From the NCBI RefSeq assembly GCF_000716595.1, contig NZ_JNXC01000034.1, positions 32,742 to 96,741 of the forward strand: a DNA stretch of 64,000 nucleotides, written 5' to 3'. The notes under the pieces were generated by a model. That model worked only from the letters and a program-made list of their open reading frames with translations. It was not told the DNA's origin and made no database searches. Below, one piece after another: positions 25,803 through 38,117 of the stretch. This DNA is from Saccharothrix sp. NRRL B-16314 (GTDB taxonomy: Bacteria > Actinomycetota > Actinomycetes > Mycobacteriales > Pseudonocardiaceae). A program made the translations under genes and the position numbers. The number at the start of each line of letters is the position of its first letter. Position 1 is the stretch's first letter.

Positions 25803-26782
25803 CCGCCCTCCTCCTGGTGCGACGCCCGACGCATCCGCCACACCAACAACGCCGTCGCCGCGAACGAGATGACGAACAGGACGGTCGCCATCGCCGCCGC
25901 GTAGCCCATGTCGAAGTAGCGGAACCCCTGCGTGTAGAGCCACACCGGGAACGTCAACGTCGAGTTCTCCGGGAACCCGAGGACCTTCGTCGACCCGGTC
26001 ACGTCGGCCGACCCGCTGGCCGCCGACCCCGCCACCACGGCCTGCGTGAACAGCTGCAACGCCAGGATGATCGAGTTCACCACCCCGAACGCCAGCACCG
26101 GCGAGATGGTCGGCAGCGTGACGTGCCACCACCGCCGGACCGGCCCCGCGCCGTCCAACGACGCCGCCTCGTACTGCTCCTGCGGCACGTCCAGGACCGC
26201 CGCCAGGATGATGATCATCAAGTCGCCGGACACCCACAGCATCACCGCCGCGATCCCCGGCTTCGCCCACACCGGATCGGCGAACCACAGCGGCCCCTCG
26301 ATCCCGAACCACCCGAGGAGCGAATCCAACGGCCCCTCGTTCGGCCGCATCACCAGGAAGAACACCAACGTCGCCGCCACGGGCGGGGCCAACGACGGCA
26401 GGTAGCAGAGGGTCCGGACCAGGCCGACGCCCGACTTCAACCGGGCGATCACCGACGCCACGCCCAACGCGAACACCACGCGTGCGACGGTCAGCACCAC
26501 CACGAACCACAGCGTGTTGTAGACGGCGACGCGGAACAGCTTGTCGGAGAACATGTAGGCGTAGTTCTCCCAGCCGACCCACTCCGGCGGGTTGATCAGG
26601 TCGTACTTCGTGAACGAGAACCAGACCGTCGCCACCAGCGGGTACCCGAAGAACAGCGCGAACCCGAGGATCGCCGGCGCCAGGAACGCCAACACGGTCA
26701 GGCGGTGACGGGCGCGCGAGCGGGACCGCCCCCCGGCGGGGGCGGACCGCACCGCGTCCACGCGCTCCAGCGTGGCCACCAC
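25799..26782 (-). CDS. Carbohydrate ABC transporter permease (MalF type)
   Basis: A 327-aa permease with six TM helices starting at LTVLAFLAPAILGFALFFGYP. The EAA loop is QYEAASLDGAGPVRRWWHVTLPTISP. The start is GTG at 26782, two nt after the binding-protein stop (GTG at 26779 is an alternative). The longer open frame upstream lies inside the binding protein and is not coding. It pairs with the downstream MalG-type protein to form the membrane channel of the sugar importer. Confidence 0.94.
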   Translation of the reverse strand: MVATLERVDAVRSAPAGGRSRSRARHRLTVLAFLAPAILGFALFFGYPLVATVWFSFTKYDLINPPEWVGWENYAYMFSDKLFRVAVYNTLWFVVVLTVARVVFALGVASVIARLKSGVGLVRTLCYLPSLAPPVAATLVFFLVMRPNEGPLDSLLGWFGIEGPLWFADPVWAKPGIAAVMLWVSGDLMIIILAAVLDVPQEQYEAASLDGAGPVRRWWHVTLPTISPVLAFGVVNSIILALQLFTQAVVAGSAASGSADVTGSTKVLGFPENSTLTFPVWLYTQGFRYFDMGYAAAMATVLFVISFAATALLVWRMRRASHQEEGG

Positions 26783-26784
26783 CG

Positions 26785-28110
26785 CTACTTGCCGCTCTTC
26801 GCGACCTGGTCGTCGATCTGCCGGTCGACTTCCGCCAGCCCCGCCATCAGGTCGGGCACCTTGCCCGCCTGCCACGACGTGGCGAAGTCCCCGATGGCCT
26901 TGATGTGCGCGTCGCCGATCGGCGTCACCGGGTTGCCCTGGAGCTTCCCGGACACCGCCAGGTCGATGAACGTCCTGAAGTTCTCGTCCACCTCGAGCCG
27001 CGGGTCGGCCAGCGCGGCCTTCGTGCTGGGGATGTTCTTGATCCCGTTGGCCAGGTCCACGATCGTCCCGGTGTCGAACGACAGGTGCTTGATCAGCTCC
27101 CACGCCGCGCCGGGGTTCTTCGCGCCCTTCGGGATGCCCATGATCGTGCCGGTGGTGAAGCCGATGCCGTACAGGTCCGGCCTGATCGTCGGGAACGGCG
27201 CGGTGCCGAACCGGACGTCCGGCGCCTGGTCCCGCAGGAACGCCGTCCGGTACTCGCCGTCGATCATCATGGCGATCTTCTTCTGGTGGAACGCGTGGTC
27301 GGTCGAGTACTCCTGGCCGAGCCCGGCGCGGAACCGCTCCAGGTTCTCGTGGCCGTAGAAGTCCACGAGTTCCTTCTGGAACTCCAGCATCGCCGCCCAC
27401 TCCGGTGACGCGAGCCCCGACCTGCCGTCCGGCGTCTCCCACTTCGCGCCGAAGTTCGGCGCCCAGATCGGCGGCCGGTTCGCGTAGAACAGCATGGTCG
27501 GCAGGAAACCCGCGACCTCGATCGTCCCGTCCGCCGCCTTCTTCGTGGTGCGCTTGGCGAAGTCGAGCAGTTCGGCCGTCGTCCTCGGCGGCGCGGTGAG
27601 GCCCGCCTCGGCGAGCATGTCCTTGTTGTAGTACAGCCCGTACACGTCGCTGAGCAGCGGCATCGCGCACCGGTTGCCCTTGTACTCGGTGTAGGAGCGC
27701 ACCGCGTCCGGGATCTGGCCGAGGTCGACGCCGTCCCGGTCGACGTAGGGCTTGAGCTGCTGGAACGAGCCGCTGGAGCAGAACTGGCCGATGTTGTCGG
27801 TGGTGAACGACATGGCCACGTCCGGCGGGTTGCCGCCGCGGATGCCCGCGGTGATCTTGTCGTCGTCCTGGCTGCCCTCGTGCCGGATGTCCGCGTTGGG
27901 GAACTTCTCCTTGAAGCTCTCCAACGCCTTGGTCACCTCGTCCTGCTCGCGGCCCGAGTAGTTGCTCCAGACGGTCAGGGTGAACGCGTCGCCCTGACCG
28001 GGAGCCGCGGCCGGCCCGGCCTGCCCGGTGCCGCCCGAGCCCGCCGCGCAGGCGGTGAGGGGCATCGCCGCGGCCACGAACAGCAACGCCGCGCGGTGGA
28101 GCCTGCGCAT
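26785..28110 (-). CDS. Extracellular sugar-binding lipoprotein (ABC transporter)
   Basis: A 441-aa type 1 solute-binding protein. It has a lipoprotein signal peptide with lipobox LTAC (Cys21), then a Gly/Ala linker and mature domain beginning FTLTVWSNYSGREQDEV. The segment KITAGIRGGNPPDVAMSF and Trp/Tyr-rich ligand-cleft segments are typical of CUT1 oligosaccharide binders. It is the first gene of the operon, downstream of the ROK regulator by 15 nt, so it may be co-transcribed with it. The ligand is inferred to be a beta-linked glucoside or amino-sugar oligomer from the downstream GH4 and kinase genes. Confidence 0.93.
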   Translation of the reverse strand: MRRLHRAALLFVAAAMPLTACAAGSGGTGQAGPAAAPGQGDAFTLTVWSNYSGREQDEVTKALESFKEKFPNADIRHEGSQDDDKITAGIRGGNPPDVAMSFTTDNIGQFCSSGSFQQLKPYVDRDGVDLGQIPDAVRSYTEYKGNRCAMPLLSDVYGLYYNKDMLAEAGLTAPPRTTAELLDFAKRTTKKAADGTIEVAGFLPTMLFYANRPPIWAPNFGAKWETPDGRSGLASPEWAAMLEFQKELVDFYGHENLERFRAGLGQEYSTDHAFHQKKIAMMIDGEYRTAFLRDQAPDVRFGTAPFPTIRPDLYGIGFTTGTIMGIPKGAKNPGAAWELIKHLSFDTGTIVDLANGIKNIPSTKAALADPRLEVDENFRTFIDLAVSGKLQGNPVTPIGDAHIKAIGDFATSWQAGKVPDLMAGLAEVDRQIDDQVAKSGK

Positions 28111-28125
28111 GTGCCCTCCTTCATC

Positions 28126-29343
28126 TCAACGTGCGGACGGAGACGTCGGCCCCTGGTGGGGGCCGCGGAAGGGTTCGGTCGTGGCGGCGGGCAGGCCGAA
28201 CACCTGTTCCCTGACGACGGACAGCGCGGAGTGCAGCGCGCCGGAGCGCACCGGGTTCCCGGTCACCAGGGCAAGTCGGACGGGGGTGCGCGGCACCACC
28301 AGGTGGCGCAGCTCGGCGGCGACGAGGTCGGCGAGCGTCGTGCCGCCCGCCTGCGCGATGTCACCGGACAGCAGCACCAACCCGGGGTCGAGCACGCTGA
28401 TCACGTTCGCGGCGCACGTGGCGATGCGGCGGGCGAGGTCCACCAGGAACTCGCGGCCCGCCGGTCCTTCGCTCAACGCCTTCTCCACCGCGGCCTGGCC
28501 GGTGCGCGCGGACACGCCGTGCATGCGGGCCAGGCGGGCGATGCCGGGGCTGTCCATCAGGTCGCCGTAACGGCTGCCCGTGCGTTGGACGCCCGTGTCG
28601 GCGTGCGCGTGGTCGGGGACCTGCATGGCGTCGATCTCGCCCGCGCCGCCCGTGGCGCCCCTGATGAGGACGCCGTTGACGACGACGGCCGCACCGACCG
28701 CGTCGGCGGGCCACAGCAGGACGAAGTCCTTCACCCCCTGCGCCCGGCCGGTGATCATCTCTTCGAGGGCGACGAGGTTGACGTCGTTCTCGACCGTGAC
28801 GGAGGTGGAGAGGAGCGCTTCCAGCTCCTCGGGGATGTTCTTGTTCTCCCAGCCCGGCATGTGCGGGGCGTAGTTCAGCAGCCCGGTCGCCGGGTCCACC
28901 GCGCCCGGACTGCCCACCACCACGTGGCTGAGGGCGTCGGTGGTGAGGCCGACCTGGGCGGCGGCCTTCGTGACCGCGTTGTGGAACGCTTCCAGCACAC
29001 CGGTCTTCGGCATGGGGGCGCGGTGCTCGGTGAGCATCGCGCCGGAGATGTCCGCGATCGCGATGTCGATCGAGTCCGGGGCGAGGTCGACCGCGGCGAC
29101 GTGGGCCAACGCCCCGTTGACGGTCCACAGCTGCGCCCTCGGGCCCCGGCCACCGCCGCGCAGACCTGTGCGCAGGACCGTGCCCTCTTCTTCCAGGCGG
29201 GTGAGGAGCTGGGCGGTCGCCGGCTTCGAGAGGCCGATGATCCCCTCCAGTTCCGCCCTGGTCAGCGGGCCGTTGCGGAGCAGCGCCTCGATGGCGGCGC
29301 GGTCGTTGATCTCGCGCAGCAGCCTCGGGCTCCCGGCTCGCAT
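28126..29343 (-). CDS. ROK-family transcriptional regulator
   Basis: A 405-aa protein: N-terminal MarR-like winged helix (about residues 10-70, LTRAELEGIIGLSKPATAQLLTRLEEEG), then a ROK sugar-kinase-like domain (AAVDLAPDSIDIAIADISG; SPGAVDPATG; ENDVNLVALEE). The zinc motif CxCGxxGC of ROK kinases is absent, as in many pure regulators. Such proteins repress sugar operons and release DNA on binding a sugar. It precedes the ABC-GH4-kinase operon by 15 nt and is probably its local regulator. ATG at 29343 is chosen because AGGAG sits 5 nt upstream; the GTG 6 nt earlier overlaps that site. Confidence 0.93.
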   Translation of the reverse strand: MRAGSPRLLREINDRAAIEALLRNGPLTRAELEGIIGLSKPATAQLLTRLEEEGTVLRTGLRGGGRGPRAQLWTVNGALAHVAAVDLAPDSIDIAIADISGAMLTEHRAPMPKTGVLEAFHNAVTKAAAQVGLTTDALSHVVVGSPGAVDPATGLLNYAPHMPGWENKNIPEELEALLSTSVTVENDVNLVALEEMITGRAQGVKDFVLLWPADAVGAAVVVNGVLIRGATGGAGEIDAMQVPDHAHADTGVQRTGSRYGDLMDSPGIARLARMHGVSARTGQAAVEKALSEGPAGREFLVDLARRIATCAANVISVLDPGLVLLSGDIAQAGGTTLADLVAAELRHLVVPRTPVRLALVTGNPVRSGALHSALSVVREQVFGLPAATTEPFRGPHQGPTSPSAR

Positions 29344-29353
29344 GGGCACTCCT

Positions 29354-29372
29354 GTCTGTTAACTTTCCAGAC
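29354..29372. promoter_or_regulatory. Inverted repeat upstream of the ROK gene (candidate operator)
   Basis: Arms gtctg and cagac are separated by nine bases, in an AT-rich stretch that includes gttaac. It ends 11 nt upstream of the ROK start codon, a suitable place for autoregulation. Short arms make this tentative. Confidence 0.35.
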
Positions 29373-29443
29373 TATTTCCCTCGGGGACGTTAGTGACGGG
29401 GCTCACCGGGCGTCAATGGCCCGAGACGGGTCCGTTATCTGGG

Positions 29444-29457
29444 TTAGGCAGGCCTAA
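29444..29457. promoter_or_regulatory. Palindrome ttaggc-ag-gcctaa upstream of the DUF3159 gene
   Basis: A perfect 6-bp inverted repeat 14 nt before the ATG, at the usual position of a ribosome site or operator. It shares the TTAGG/CCTAA ends of DtxR/IdeR iron boxes but is too short (14 versus 19 bp), so no regulator is assigned. Confidence 0.35.
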
Positions 29458-29471
29458 GGCACCCTTGGGGT

Positions 29472-30107
29472 ATGACCGACACGCGTCAGGAGTCGCTGGC
29501 CGCACTGCTGGGCGGGCGGGGCGGTGCGTTGGACGCTTCACTCCCGCCGTTGGCCTTCGTGCTGGGGTGGCTGCTCGGCGGACGTTCGGTCGAGGTCGGT
29601 GCCCTTGCGGCCGTCGCGTGCGGTGTAGTGGTCGGCGCCGTCCGCGTCGCGCGAGGCGGCCGTCCCCGCGCGCTGCTCCTGTCGGTCGCGCTGGTGGTCG
29701 TGGCCGCGTACGTGGCGCTCCGGACGGGCCGCGCCGAGGACTTCTTCCTCGTCCAGATCTTCCTCAACGCCGCGTCGGCCCTGGTCTGGGCAGCGTCCAT
29801 CGTCGTCCGCTGGCCGCTGCTCGGCGTCGTGGTCGGCCTCGTCACCGGCCAGCGCTTCCGCTGGCGCCGTGACCCCGACCTTCTCCGCGCGTACCGGTTC
29901 GCGTCGTGGCCGTGGGTGGCCCAGTACGTCCTGCGCGTCCTCGTCTTCGGCGCCCTCTGGCTGGCCGGCGAGGTCGTCCTGCTGGGCATCATGCGCGCCG
30001 CCCTGACGTGGCCGCTCCAGGTCGCGTGCATCGCCGTCAGCTGGTGGGTCCTCCGCCGAACCCTCCCCACCGACCACCCCGGCCTCCGCCACCCCCAACC
30101 CCAGTGA
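29472..30107 (+). CDS. DUF3159 membrane protein
   Basis: A 211-aa integral membrane protein of an actinobacteria-specific family of unknown function. The opening LAALLGGRGGALDASLPPLAFVLGWLLGGRSV is the family signature (spread over the first TM helix). Four to five further hydrophobic helices follow, with a conserved basic loop GQRFRWRRDPDLLRAYR. Family members elsewhere often sit beside dUTPase, DUF3710 and TrkA genes; that context is missing here. ATG start. Its stop codon lies at the start of the palindromic 22-bp-period element. Confidence 0.9.
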   Translation: MTDTRQESLAALLGGRGGALDASLPPLAFVLGWLLGGRSVEVGALAAVACGVVVGAVRVARGGRPRALLLSVALVVVAAYVALRTGRAEDFFLVQIFLNAASALVWAASIVVRWPLLGVVVGLVTGQRFRWRRDPDLLRAYRFASWPWVAQYVLRVLVFGALWLAGEVVLLGIMRAALTWPLQVACIAVSWWVLRRTLPTDHPGLRHPQPQ

Positions 30108-30295
30108 GTCCTACGTTCCCGACGCGTGAGTCCTACGTTCGGAACCCGTGAGTCCTACGTTCGGAACCCCCGAATTCAACGCTCAGAACGCCCGCGCGTC
30201 CCGGCCCGTGTTCTGAGCGTTGAACTCGGGGGTCCTGAACGTAGGACTCACGCGTTCTGAAGGTACGACTCACGCGACGTGAACGTAGGACTCAC
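30104..30295. repeat. 190-bp palindromic repeat element (22-bp period, central hairpin)
   Basis: Three copies of gtgagtcctacgttc (30104, 30126, 30148; period 22) are followed by a hairpin with 23-bp arms (30167-30189 and 30210-30232, one mismatch). Three inverted copies, gaacgtaggactcac (30237, 30259 with changes, 30281; period 22), follow. The whole can fold into one long stem. It fills the gap between convergent genes (DUF3159 and GlcNAc kinase), and half of it recurs at 41299-41378. Possible roles: bidirectional terminator, protein-binding site, or dispersed mobile-like repeat. Confidence 0.9.
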
Positions 30296-30310
30296 GCGCG
30301 CGGGGGTGGG

Positions 30311-31240
30311 TCAGGCGGGGCGGGGGGCGGTTTCGCCCAGGACCTTGACGGCGGCGAGCCAGGCGGCGCCGGCGGCGCCTTCGGTGGCCACGTGCACCGG
30401 TGCCGTGGTGCGGGTCGCCAGTTCACGCTTGAGGCGCGCGCCCAGCGGTTGCGCGTGGATCAGGCTGCCGACCAGGACGATCGGGGTCCGGTCGTGCCCG
30501 GGTCGGGCGGCCTCGGCCAGGTCGGCGAGAGCGGTCACGGCGTCGCCGATGATCCGGTCCGCGGACGGCGCGGTGGAGTGCGCCGTGACGAGGGGCGCGT
30601 ACGTCGCCAGGTGGATGGGCGGGGTGGCGTTCACCGCGGTGATCAGTCGACGCCACTGCTCCCGGCGCGGCAGGGCGGGAACGGCCGCGTGGTCGAGCAC
30701 GGCGGTGTGCAGCGCGTCCACAGCGTCCTGCTCCAGAGCGACGAGAGTCGCCCGGACGGCCTCACGCCCCAGCCAGAACGCCGACCCCTCGTCACCGAGC
30801 AGCCAGCCGTGACCCCCGACGGTGGACACCAGTTCGTGGCGCTCGATCCGGGCCGCGATCGATCCCGTCCCGGCGATCAGCACCGTGCCGTCCGGTGACG
30901 CCGTGCCGGTCGCGAACGCCGCCTCGCAGTCCGTGATCACCCGCATCGGGCACCGCAGCCCGGCACCGGCCCACGCCGCCTCGAACAGCGCCGCCACCGC
31001 GGGGTCGGTCAGCTTGCTCGAACCGGCCATGCCGAGCACGCCCGCCTCGACCTTCGCCGGGTTCAACCCGTCCAACGCGGCCGTCAACGCCTGACGGATG
31101 TGCGCGGCGGCCCGCTCCGGCGGGTGGGAGTTCGGGTTCGCGCCACCCGCGACCCCGGCGCCCAAGCGGGTGCCGTCGAGGTCGAGCACCAACGTCCGGG
31201 TGCTCGTGCCGCCCGCGTCCAGACCGACCACCAAGCCCAT
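30311..31240 (-). CDS. N-acetylglucosamine kinase (BadF/BcrA ATPase family)
   Basis: A 309-aa ASKHA-fold kinase: phosphate-1 motif VVGLDAGGTSTRTLVLD, sugar-binding GVAGGANPNSHPPE, ITDCEAAFATGT with the conserved Asp, phosphate-2 motif VLIAGTGSIAARI, and GHGWLLGDEGSAFWLGREAVRA. These closely match actinobacterial GlcNAc kinases, which make GlcNAc-6-P, the substrate of NagA encoded at 40 kb. ATG start. Standalone gene converging on the DUF3159 gene across the palindromic element. It has only low similarity to the other BadF-type kinase at 22.6 kb. Confidence 0.92.
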   Translation of the reverse strand: MGLVVGLDAGGTSTRTLVLDLDGTRLGAGVAGGANPNSHPPERAAAHIRQALTAALDGLNPAKVEAGVLGMAGSSKLTDPAVAALFEAAWAGAGLRCPMRVITDCEAAFATGTASPDGTVLIAGTGSIAARIERHELVSTVGGHGWLLGDEGSAFWLGREAVRATLVALEQDAVDALHTAVLDHAAVPALPRREQWRRLITAVNATPPIHLATYAPLVTAHSTAPSADRIIGDAVTALADLAEAARPGHDRTPIVLVGSLIHAQPLGARLKRELATRTTAPVHVATEGAAGAAWLAAVKVLGETAPRPA

Positions 31241-31265
31241 TCGCCAGAGTATGCCCAGCACCGGG

Positions 31266-31302
31266 CAGGTCCGGCACACCCAACCGGGTAGTGCCGGACC
31301 TG
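31266..31302 (-). terminator. Terminator hairpin after the subtilase gene
   Basis: Perfect 12-bp arms caggtccggcac and gtgccggacctg with a 13-nt loop, 69 nt past the subtilase stop codon and just upstream of the GlcNAc kinase start. Confidence 0.8.
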
Positions 31303-31371
31303 GCTCTCCGTGATCAACGGCCACCGACGGCCACCGACGATCGGGGACGGTCGCGGTCGGCGATCCGATGG

Positions 31372-35052
<3,681 letters not shown>

Positions 35053-35126
35053 CGCGACCTTTCGTGACCGGGATTCATCGGACCAATAAACGGACTACCT
35101 CTAGACGGAGCGGGCCAACGACCGCT

Positions 35127-35141
35127 ATACATCCGATCTGT
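35127..35141. promoter_or_regulatory. Candidate GntR/FCD operator upstream of the fucose operon
   Basis: The sequence atacatccgatctgt lies 26 nt before the first fucose gene. It shares acatccga, in opposite orientation, with a site 22 nt upstream of the GntR regulator gene (39822-39836). Shared core and position suggest one regulator for both. The palindromes are imperfect and offset by one base, so this is tentative. Confidence 0.4.
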
Positions 35142-35167
35142 CGACCGGTTGTGGAGGAGGATCTGCC

Positions 35168-36022
35168 GTGCAGTTGATGCGCCTGGGACCGTCGGGAGCC
35201 GAGCGCCCCGCCGTCCGTGCCGACGACGGCCTCACGTACGACCTGACGCCGCTGACCGACGACGTGACCGGCGCGTTCCTCGCCGCCGACGGCATCGCCC
35301 GCACCCGGGCCGCGCTCGCCGCGGGAGAACTCCACCCGATCGTGGTCGACGGAAGTCGCATCGGACCGCCGGTGGCGGGCGTCGGCAAGATCGTCTGCAT
35401 CGGTCTCAACTACCGCGACCACGCCGAGGAGACCGGCGCGCCGGCCCCGTCCGAGCCGGTGGTGTTCCTCAAGACCCCGGACACGATCGTCGGTCCGGAC
35501 GACGAGGTGCTGGTGCCGCGCCGCTCGGTGAAGACCGACTGGGAGGTCGAGCTCGCCGTCGTGATCGGCCGCACCGCCCGGTACCTCGAGTCCGCCGACG
35601 ACGCTCTGACCTGCGTCGCCGGGTACGCGCTGTCCCACGACGTCAGCGAGCGCGAGTTCCAGCTCGAGCGCGGCGGGCAGTGGGACAAGGGCAAGAACTG
35701 CGAGACGTTCAACCCGCTCGGCCCCTTCCTCCTGCCCGCGGACGAGGTGGCCGACCCGCAGGCGCTCGGCATGCGGCTGTGGGTCAACGGCGTGCCGCGG
35801 CAGGACTCGTCCACCAAGAACATGATCTTTCCGGTGGCTGAGCTGGTCCGCTACCTGAGCTGGTTCCTCGTCCTCCGACCGGGCGACATCATCAACACCG
35901 GCACCCCCGCCGGCGTCGCCCTCGGCCAACCCGAGCCGAAGCCGTACCTGCGCGCGGGTGACGTGGTGGAGCTGGAGATCGACGGGCTGGGCCGGCAGCG
36001 GCAGACGTTCGGGCAGGCGTGA
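35168..36022 (+). CDS. Fumarylacetoacetase-family hydrolase (2,4-diketo-3-deoxy-L-fuconate hydrolase-like)
   Basis: A 284-aa FAH-fold enzyme. The N-terminal domain is [16 protein letters not shown]. The catalytic domain starts at [17 protein letters not shown], with metal ligands in [10 protein letters not shown] (Glu pair) and [10 protein letters not shown] (Asp), plus [15 protein letters not shown]. Neighbouring fuconate dehydratase, SDR and aldo/keto reductase genes point to the last step of non-phosphorylative L-fucose catabolism, cleavage of 2,4-diketo-3-deoxy-L-fuconate to pyruvate and lactate. Ureidoglycolate lyase or acylpyruvase activity is the alternative from sequence alone. GTG start with GAGGAGG upstream. 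The stop overlaps the next start. Confidence 0.88.
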   Translation: MQLMRLGPSGAERPAVRADDGLTYDLTPLTDDVTGAFLAADGIARTRAALAAGELHPIVVDGSRIGPPVAGVGKIVCIGLNYRDHAEETGAPAPSEPVVFLKTPDTIVGPDDEVLVPRRSVKTDWEVELAVVIGRTARYLESADDALTCVAGYALSHDVSEREFQLERGGQWDKGKNCETFNPLGPFLLPADEVADPQALGMRLWVNGVPRQDSSTKNMIFPVAELVRYLSWFLVLRPGDIINTGTPAGVALGQPEPKPYLRAGDVVELEIDGLGRQRQTFGQA

Positions 36023-37362
36023 TGCCCCCAGCCCAAATGACCCCACCCCCGACGGCGGGCGCCCGGATCGTCGCGCTGGACGTGCTGGACATCCGGTTCC
36101 CGACGTCGCGCGAGCTGGACGGCTCGGACGCGATGAACCCCGACCCCGACTACTCCGCCGCCTACGTCGTCCTGCGCACGTCCGATGGCCCGGACGGCCA
36201 CGGCTTGGCGTTCACCATCGGCCGCGGCAACGACGTGCAGGCCGCCGCCATCCGGTCGCTGGCACACCACGTCGTCGACCGACCCGTCCCGGACACCGCC
36301 GCCGACCTCGCCGCGCTCTACTTCGACCTGGTCGGCGACTCGCAGCTGCGCTGGCTCGGCCCGGAGAAGGGCGTCGCCCACATGGCGCTCGGCGCGGTCG
36401 TCAACGCCGCCTGGGACCTGGCGTCACGGCGCGCCGGCCTGCCGCTGTGGCGGTTCCTCGCCGCGATGACCCCGGAGGAGATCGTCGGCCTGGTCGACTT
36501 CCGGTACCTGTCCGACGCCCTCACCCCCGACGAGGCGCTCGACCTCCTGCGCCGCGCCGAACCGGGGCGGGCGGAACGCGCGGCGGCGCTGGTCAGCGAC
36601 GGCTACCCGGCCTACACGACGTCACCGGGCTGGCTCGGGTACAGCGACGACAAGCTGGCGGGCCTGGCGCGGCAGGCGCTGGCCGACGGCTTCGACATGA
36701 TCAAGCTGAAGGTCGGCGGCAGCCTGGACGACGACGTGCGCCGGTTGAAGCTGGCCCGTGAGGTCGTCGGCCCCGACGTGCGCATCGCCGTGGACGCCAA
36801 CCAGCGGTGGGACGTCGGCACGGCCGTCGCGTGGATGCGCGAACTGGCACCGTTCGACCCGTACTGGATCGAGGAGCCCACGTCGCCGGACGACGTGCTG
36901 GCTCACGGCGCGATCGCCCGCGCCCTGCGGCCGATCAAGGTCGCCACCGGCGAGCACGTGCAGAACCGGGTGGTGTTCAAGCAGCTGCTCCAGGCGCAGG
37001 CGGTCGACGTCGTGCAGCTCGACGCGTGCCGGGTCGGCGGCGTCAACGAGAACGTGGCGATCCTGCTGCTGGCGGCCAAGTTCGGCGTGCCGGTGTGCCC
37101 GCACGCGGGCGGCGTCGGCCTGTGCGAGCTGGTGCGGCACCTGGCGATGGTCGACTTCGTCGCCGTGTCCGGCTCGCTCGACGGACGCGTCGTCGAGTGG
37201 GTCGACCACCTGCACGAGCACTTCACCGACCCGGCCGTCGTGCGCGACGGCCGTTACGCGGCGCCCTCCGAGCCCGGTTTCTCGGCCCGGCTGCGCGACG
37301 AGACCCTGACCGACTACCGGTACCCGGACGGTCCGGTGTGGACTGGAGTGGAGGAGCGGTGA
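36019..37362 (+). CDS. L-fuconate dehydratase (enolase superfamily)
   Basis: A 447-aa mandelate-racemase-subgroup enzyme. [24 protein letters not shown] is the fuconate dehydratase opening (cap domain). The barrel shows the Lys motif IKLKVGGS, metal ligands in VDANQRWD (Asp) and IEEPTSPDD (Glu), [12 protein letters not shown] (third ligand) and the catalytic His in CPHAGGVG. It removes water from L-fuconate to give 2-keto-3-deoxy-L-fuconate. Length and motifs fit FucD, including known members from Xanthomonas. GTG at 36019 overlaps the previous stop; the adjacent ATG at 36022 is equally possible. The stop overlaps the SDR start (GTGA). Confidence 0.92.
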   Translation: MMPPAQMTPPPTAGARIVALDVLDIRFPTSRELDGSDAMNPDPDYSAAYVVLRTSDGPDGHGLAFTIGRGNDVQAAAIRSLAHHVVDRPVPDTAADLAALYFDLVGDSQLRWLGPEKGVAHMALGAVVNAAWDLASRRAGLPLWRFLAAMTPEEIVGLVDFRYLSDALTPDEALDLLRRAEPGRAERAAALVSDGYPAYTTSPGWLGYSDDKLAGLARQALADGFDMIKLKVGGSLDDDVRRLKLAREVVGPDVRIAVDANQRWDVGTAVAWMRELAPFDPYWIEEPTSPDDVLAHGAIARALRPIKVATGEHVQNRVVFKQLLQAQAVDVVQLDACRVGGVNENVAILLLAAKFGVPVCPHAGGVGLCELVRHLAMVDFVAVSGSLDGRVVEWVDHLHEHFTDPAVVRDGRYAAPSEPGFSARLRDETLTDYRYPDGPVWTGVEER

Positions 37363-38114
37363 GCGAGTTCGCAGGACTGGTCGCGGTGGTCACCGGAGGC
37401 GCGTCGGGCATCGGCCTGGCCACCGCCCGGCTGTTGGCCGCGCGGGGCGCGACGGCGGTCGCACTGGACCTCGACCCCCGGGTCGACCCCCCGGTGCACG
37501 GCATCAAGGCGGACGTCACGGACGACGCGTCGGTGCGCGCCGCCATCGCCGAGGTGGTCGAGCGGTTCGGCCGGCTCGACGTGGTGGTGAACAACGCGGG
37601 TGTCGGCGCGCAGGGCGACGTGACCGCCAACCCGGACGACGAGTGGCACCGGGTGCTGGACGTGAACGTGGTCGGCATGGCGCGCGTCGCCCGTGCCGCC
37701 CTGCCGCACCTGCGGAAGTCCCCGTCGGCGGCGATCGTGAACACCGGGTCCATCGCCGCCTGGGCCGGCCTGCCGCAGCGCGCGTTGTACTCGGCGAGCA
37801 AGGGCGCGGTGCACGCGTTGACGCTCGCGATGGCCGCCGACTACGTGCGCGAGGGCATCCGCGTGAACGCCGTGGCGCCCGGCACCGCCGACACCCCCTG
37901 GGTGGGCCGCCTGCTCGACTCCGCACCCGACCCGGCCGCCGAACGGGCCGCGTTGGAGGCCAGGCAGCCGCACGGACGACTGGTGTCGGCGGACGAGGTC
38001 GCGGGCGCCATCGCCTACCTGGCCGGTCCGCTGTCCGGTTCCACCGCCGGCACCGTCCTCGCGGTGGACGGCGGCATGCACGGGCTGCGGCTGCGCGCCC
38101 CCGGCAACCGGTAG
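37359..38114 (+). CDS. SDR-family dehydrogenase (2-keto-3-deoxy-L-fuconate dehydrogenase-like)
   Basis: A 251-aa classical short-chain dehydrogenase: NAD-binding [16 protein letters not shown], the Asp-rich DLDPR that favours NAD+, NNAGVG, catalytic Ser in NTGSIAAW and YSASK (Tyr/Lys), with a C-terminal VDGGMHG. In the operon it fits oxidation of 2-keto-3-deoxy-L-fuconate to the 2,4-diketo acid that the FAH enzyme cleaves. GTG start within the dehydratase stop (4-nt overlap). Three nt separate its stop from the aldo/keto reductase start. Confidence 0.92.
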   Translation: MSEFAGLVAVVTGGASGIGLATARLLAARGATAVALDLDPRVDPPVHGIKADVTDDASVRAAIAEVVERFGRLDVVVNNAGVGAQGDVTANPDDEWHRVLDVNVVGMARVARAALPHLRKSPSAAIVNTGSIAAWAGLPQRALYSASKGAVHALTLAMAADYVREGIRVNAVAPGTADTPWVGRLLDSAPDPAAERAALEARQPHGRLVSADEVAGAIAYLAGPLSGSTAGTVLAVDGGMHGLRLRAPGNR

Positions 38115-38117
38115 GAC

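Noticed and set aside
29444..29457. IdeR/DtxR iron box upstream of DUF3159
   Set aside because: The palindrome is 14 bp and lacks the central part of the 19-bp consensus.
30104..30295. Possible CRISPR array, integron attC site or insertion-sequence ends
   Set aside because: Seven-base spacers are too short for CRISPR, no integrase or transposase is near, and no target-site duplication is visible.
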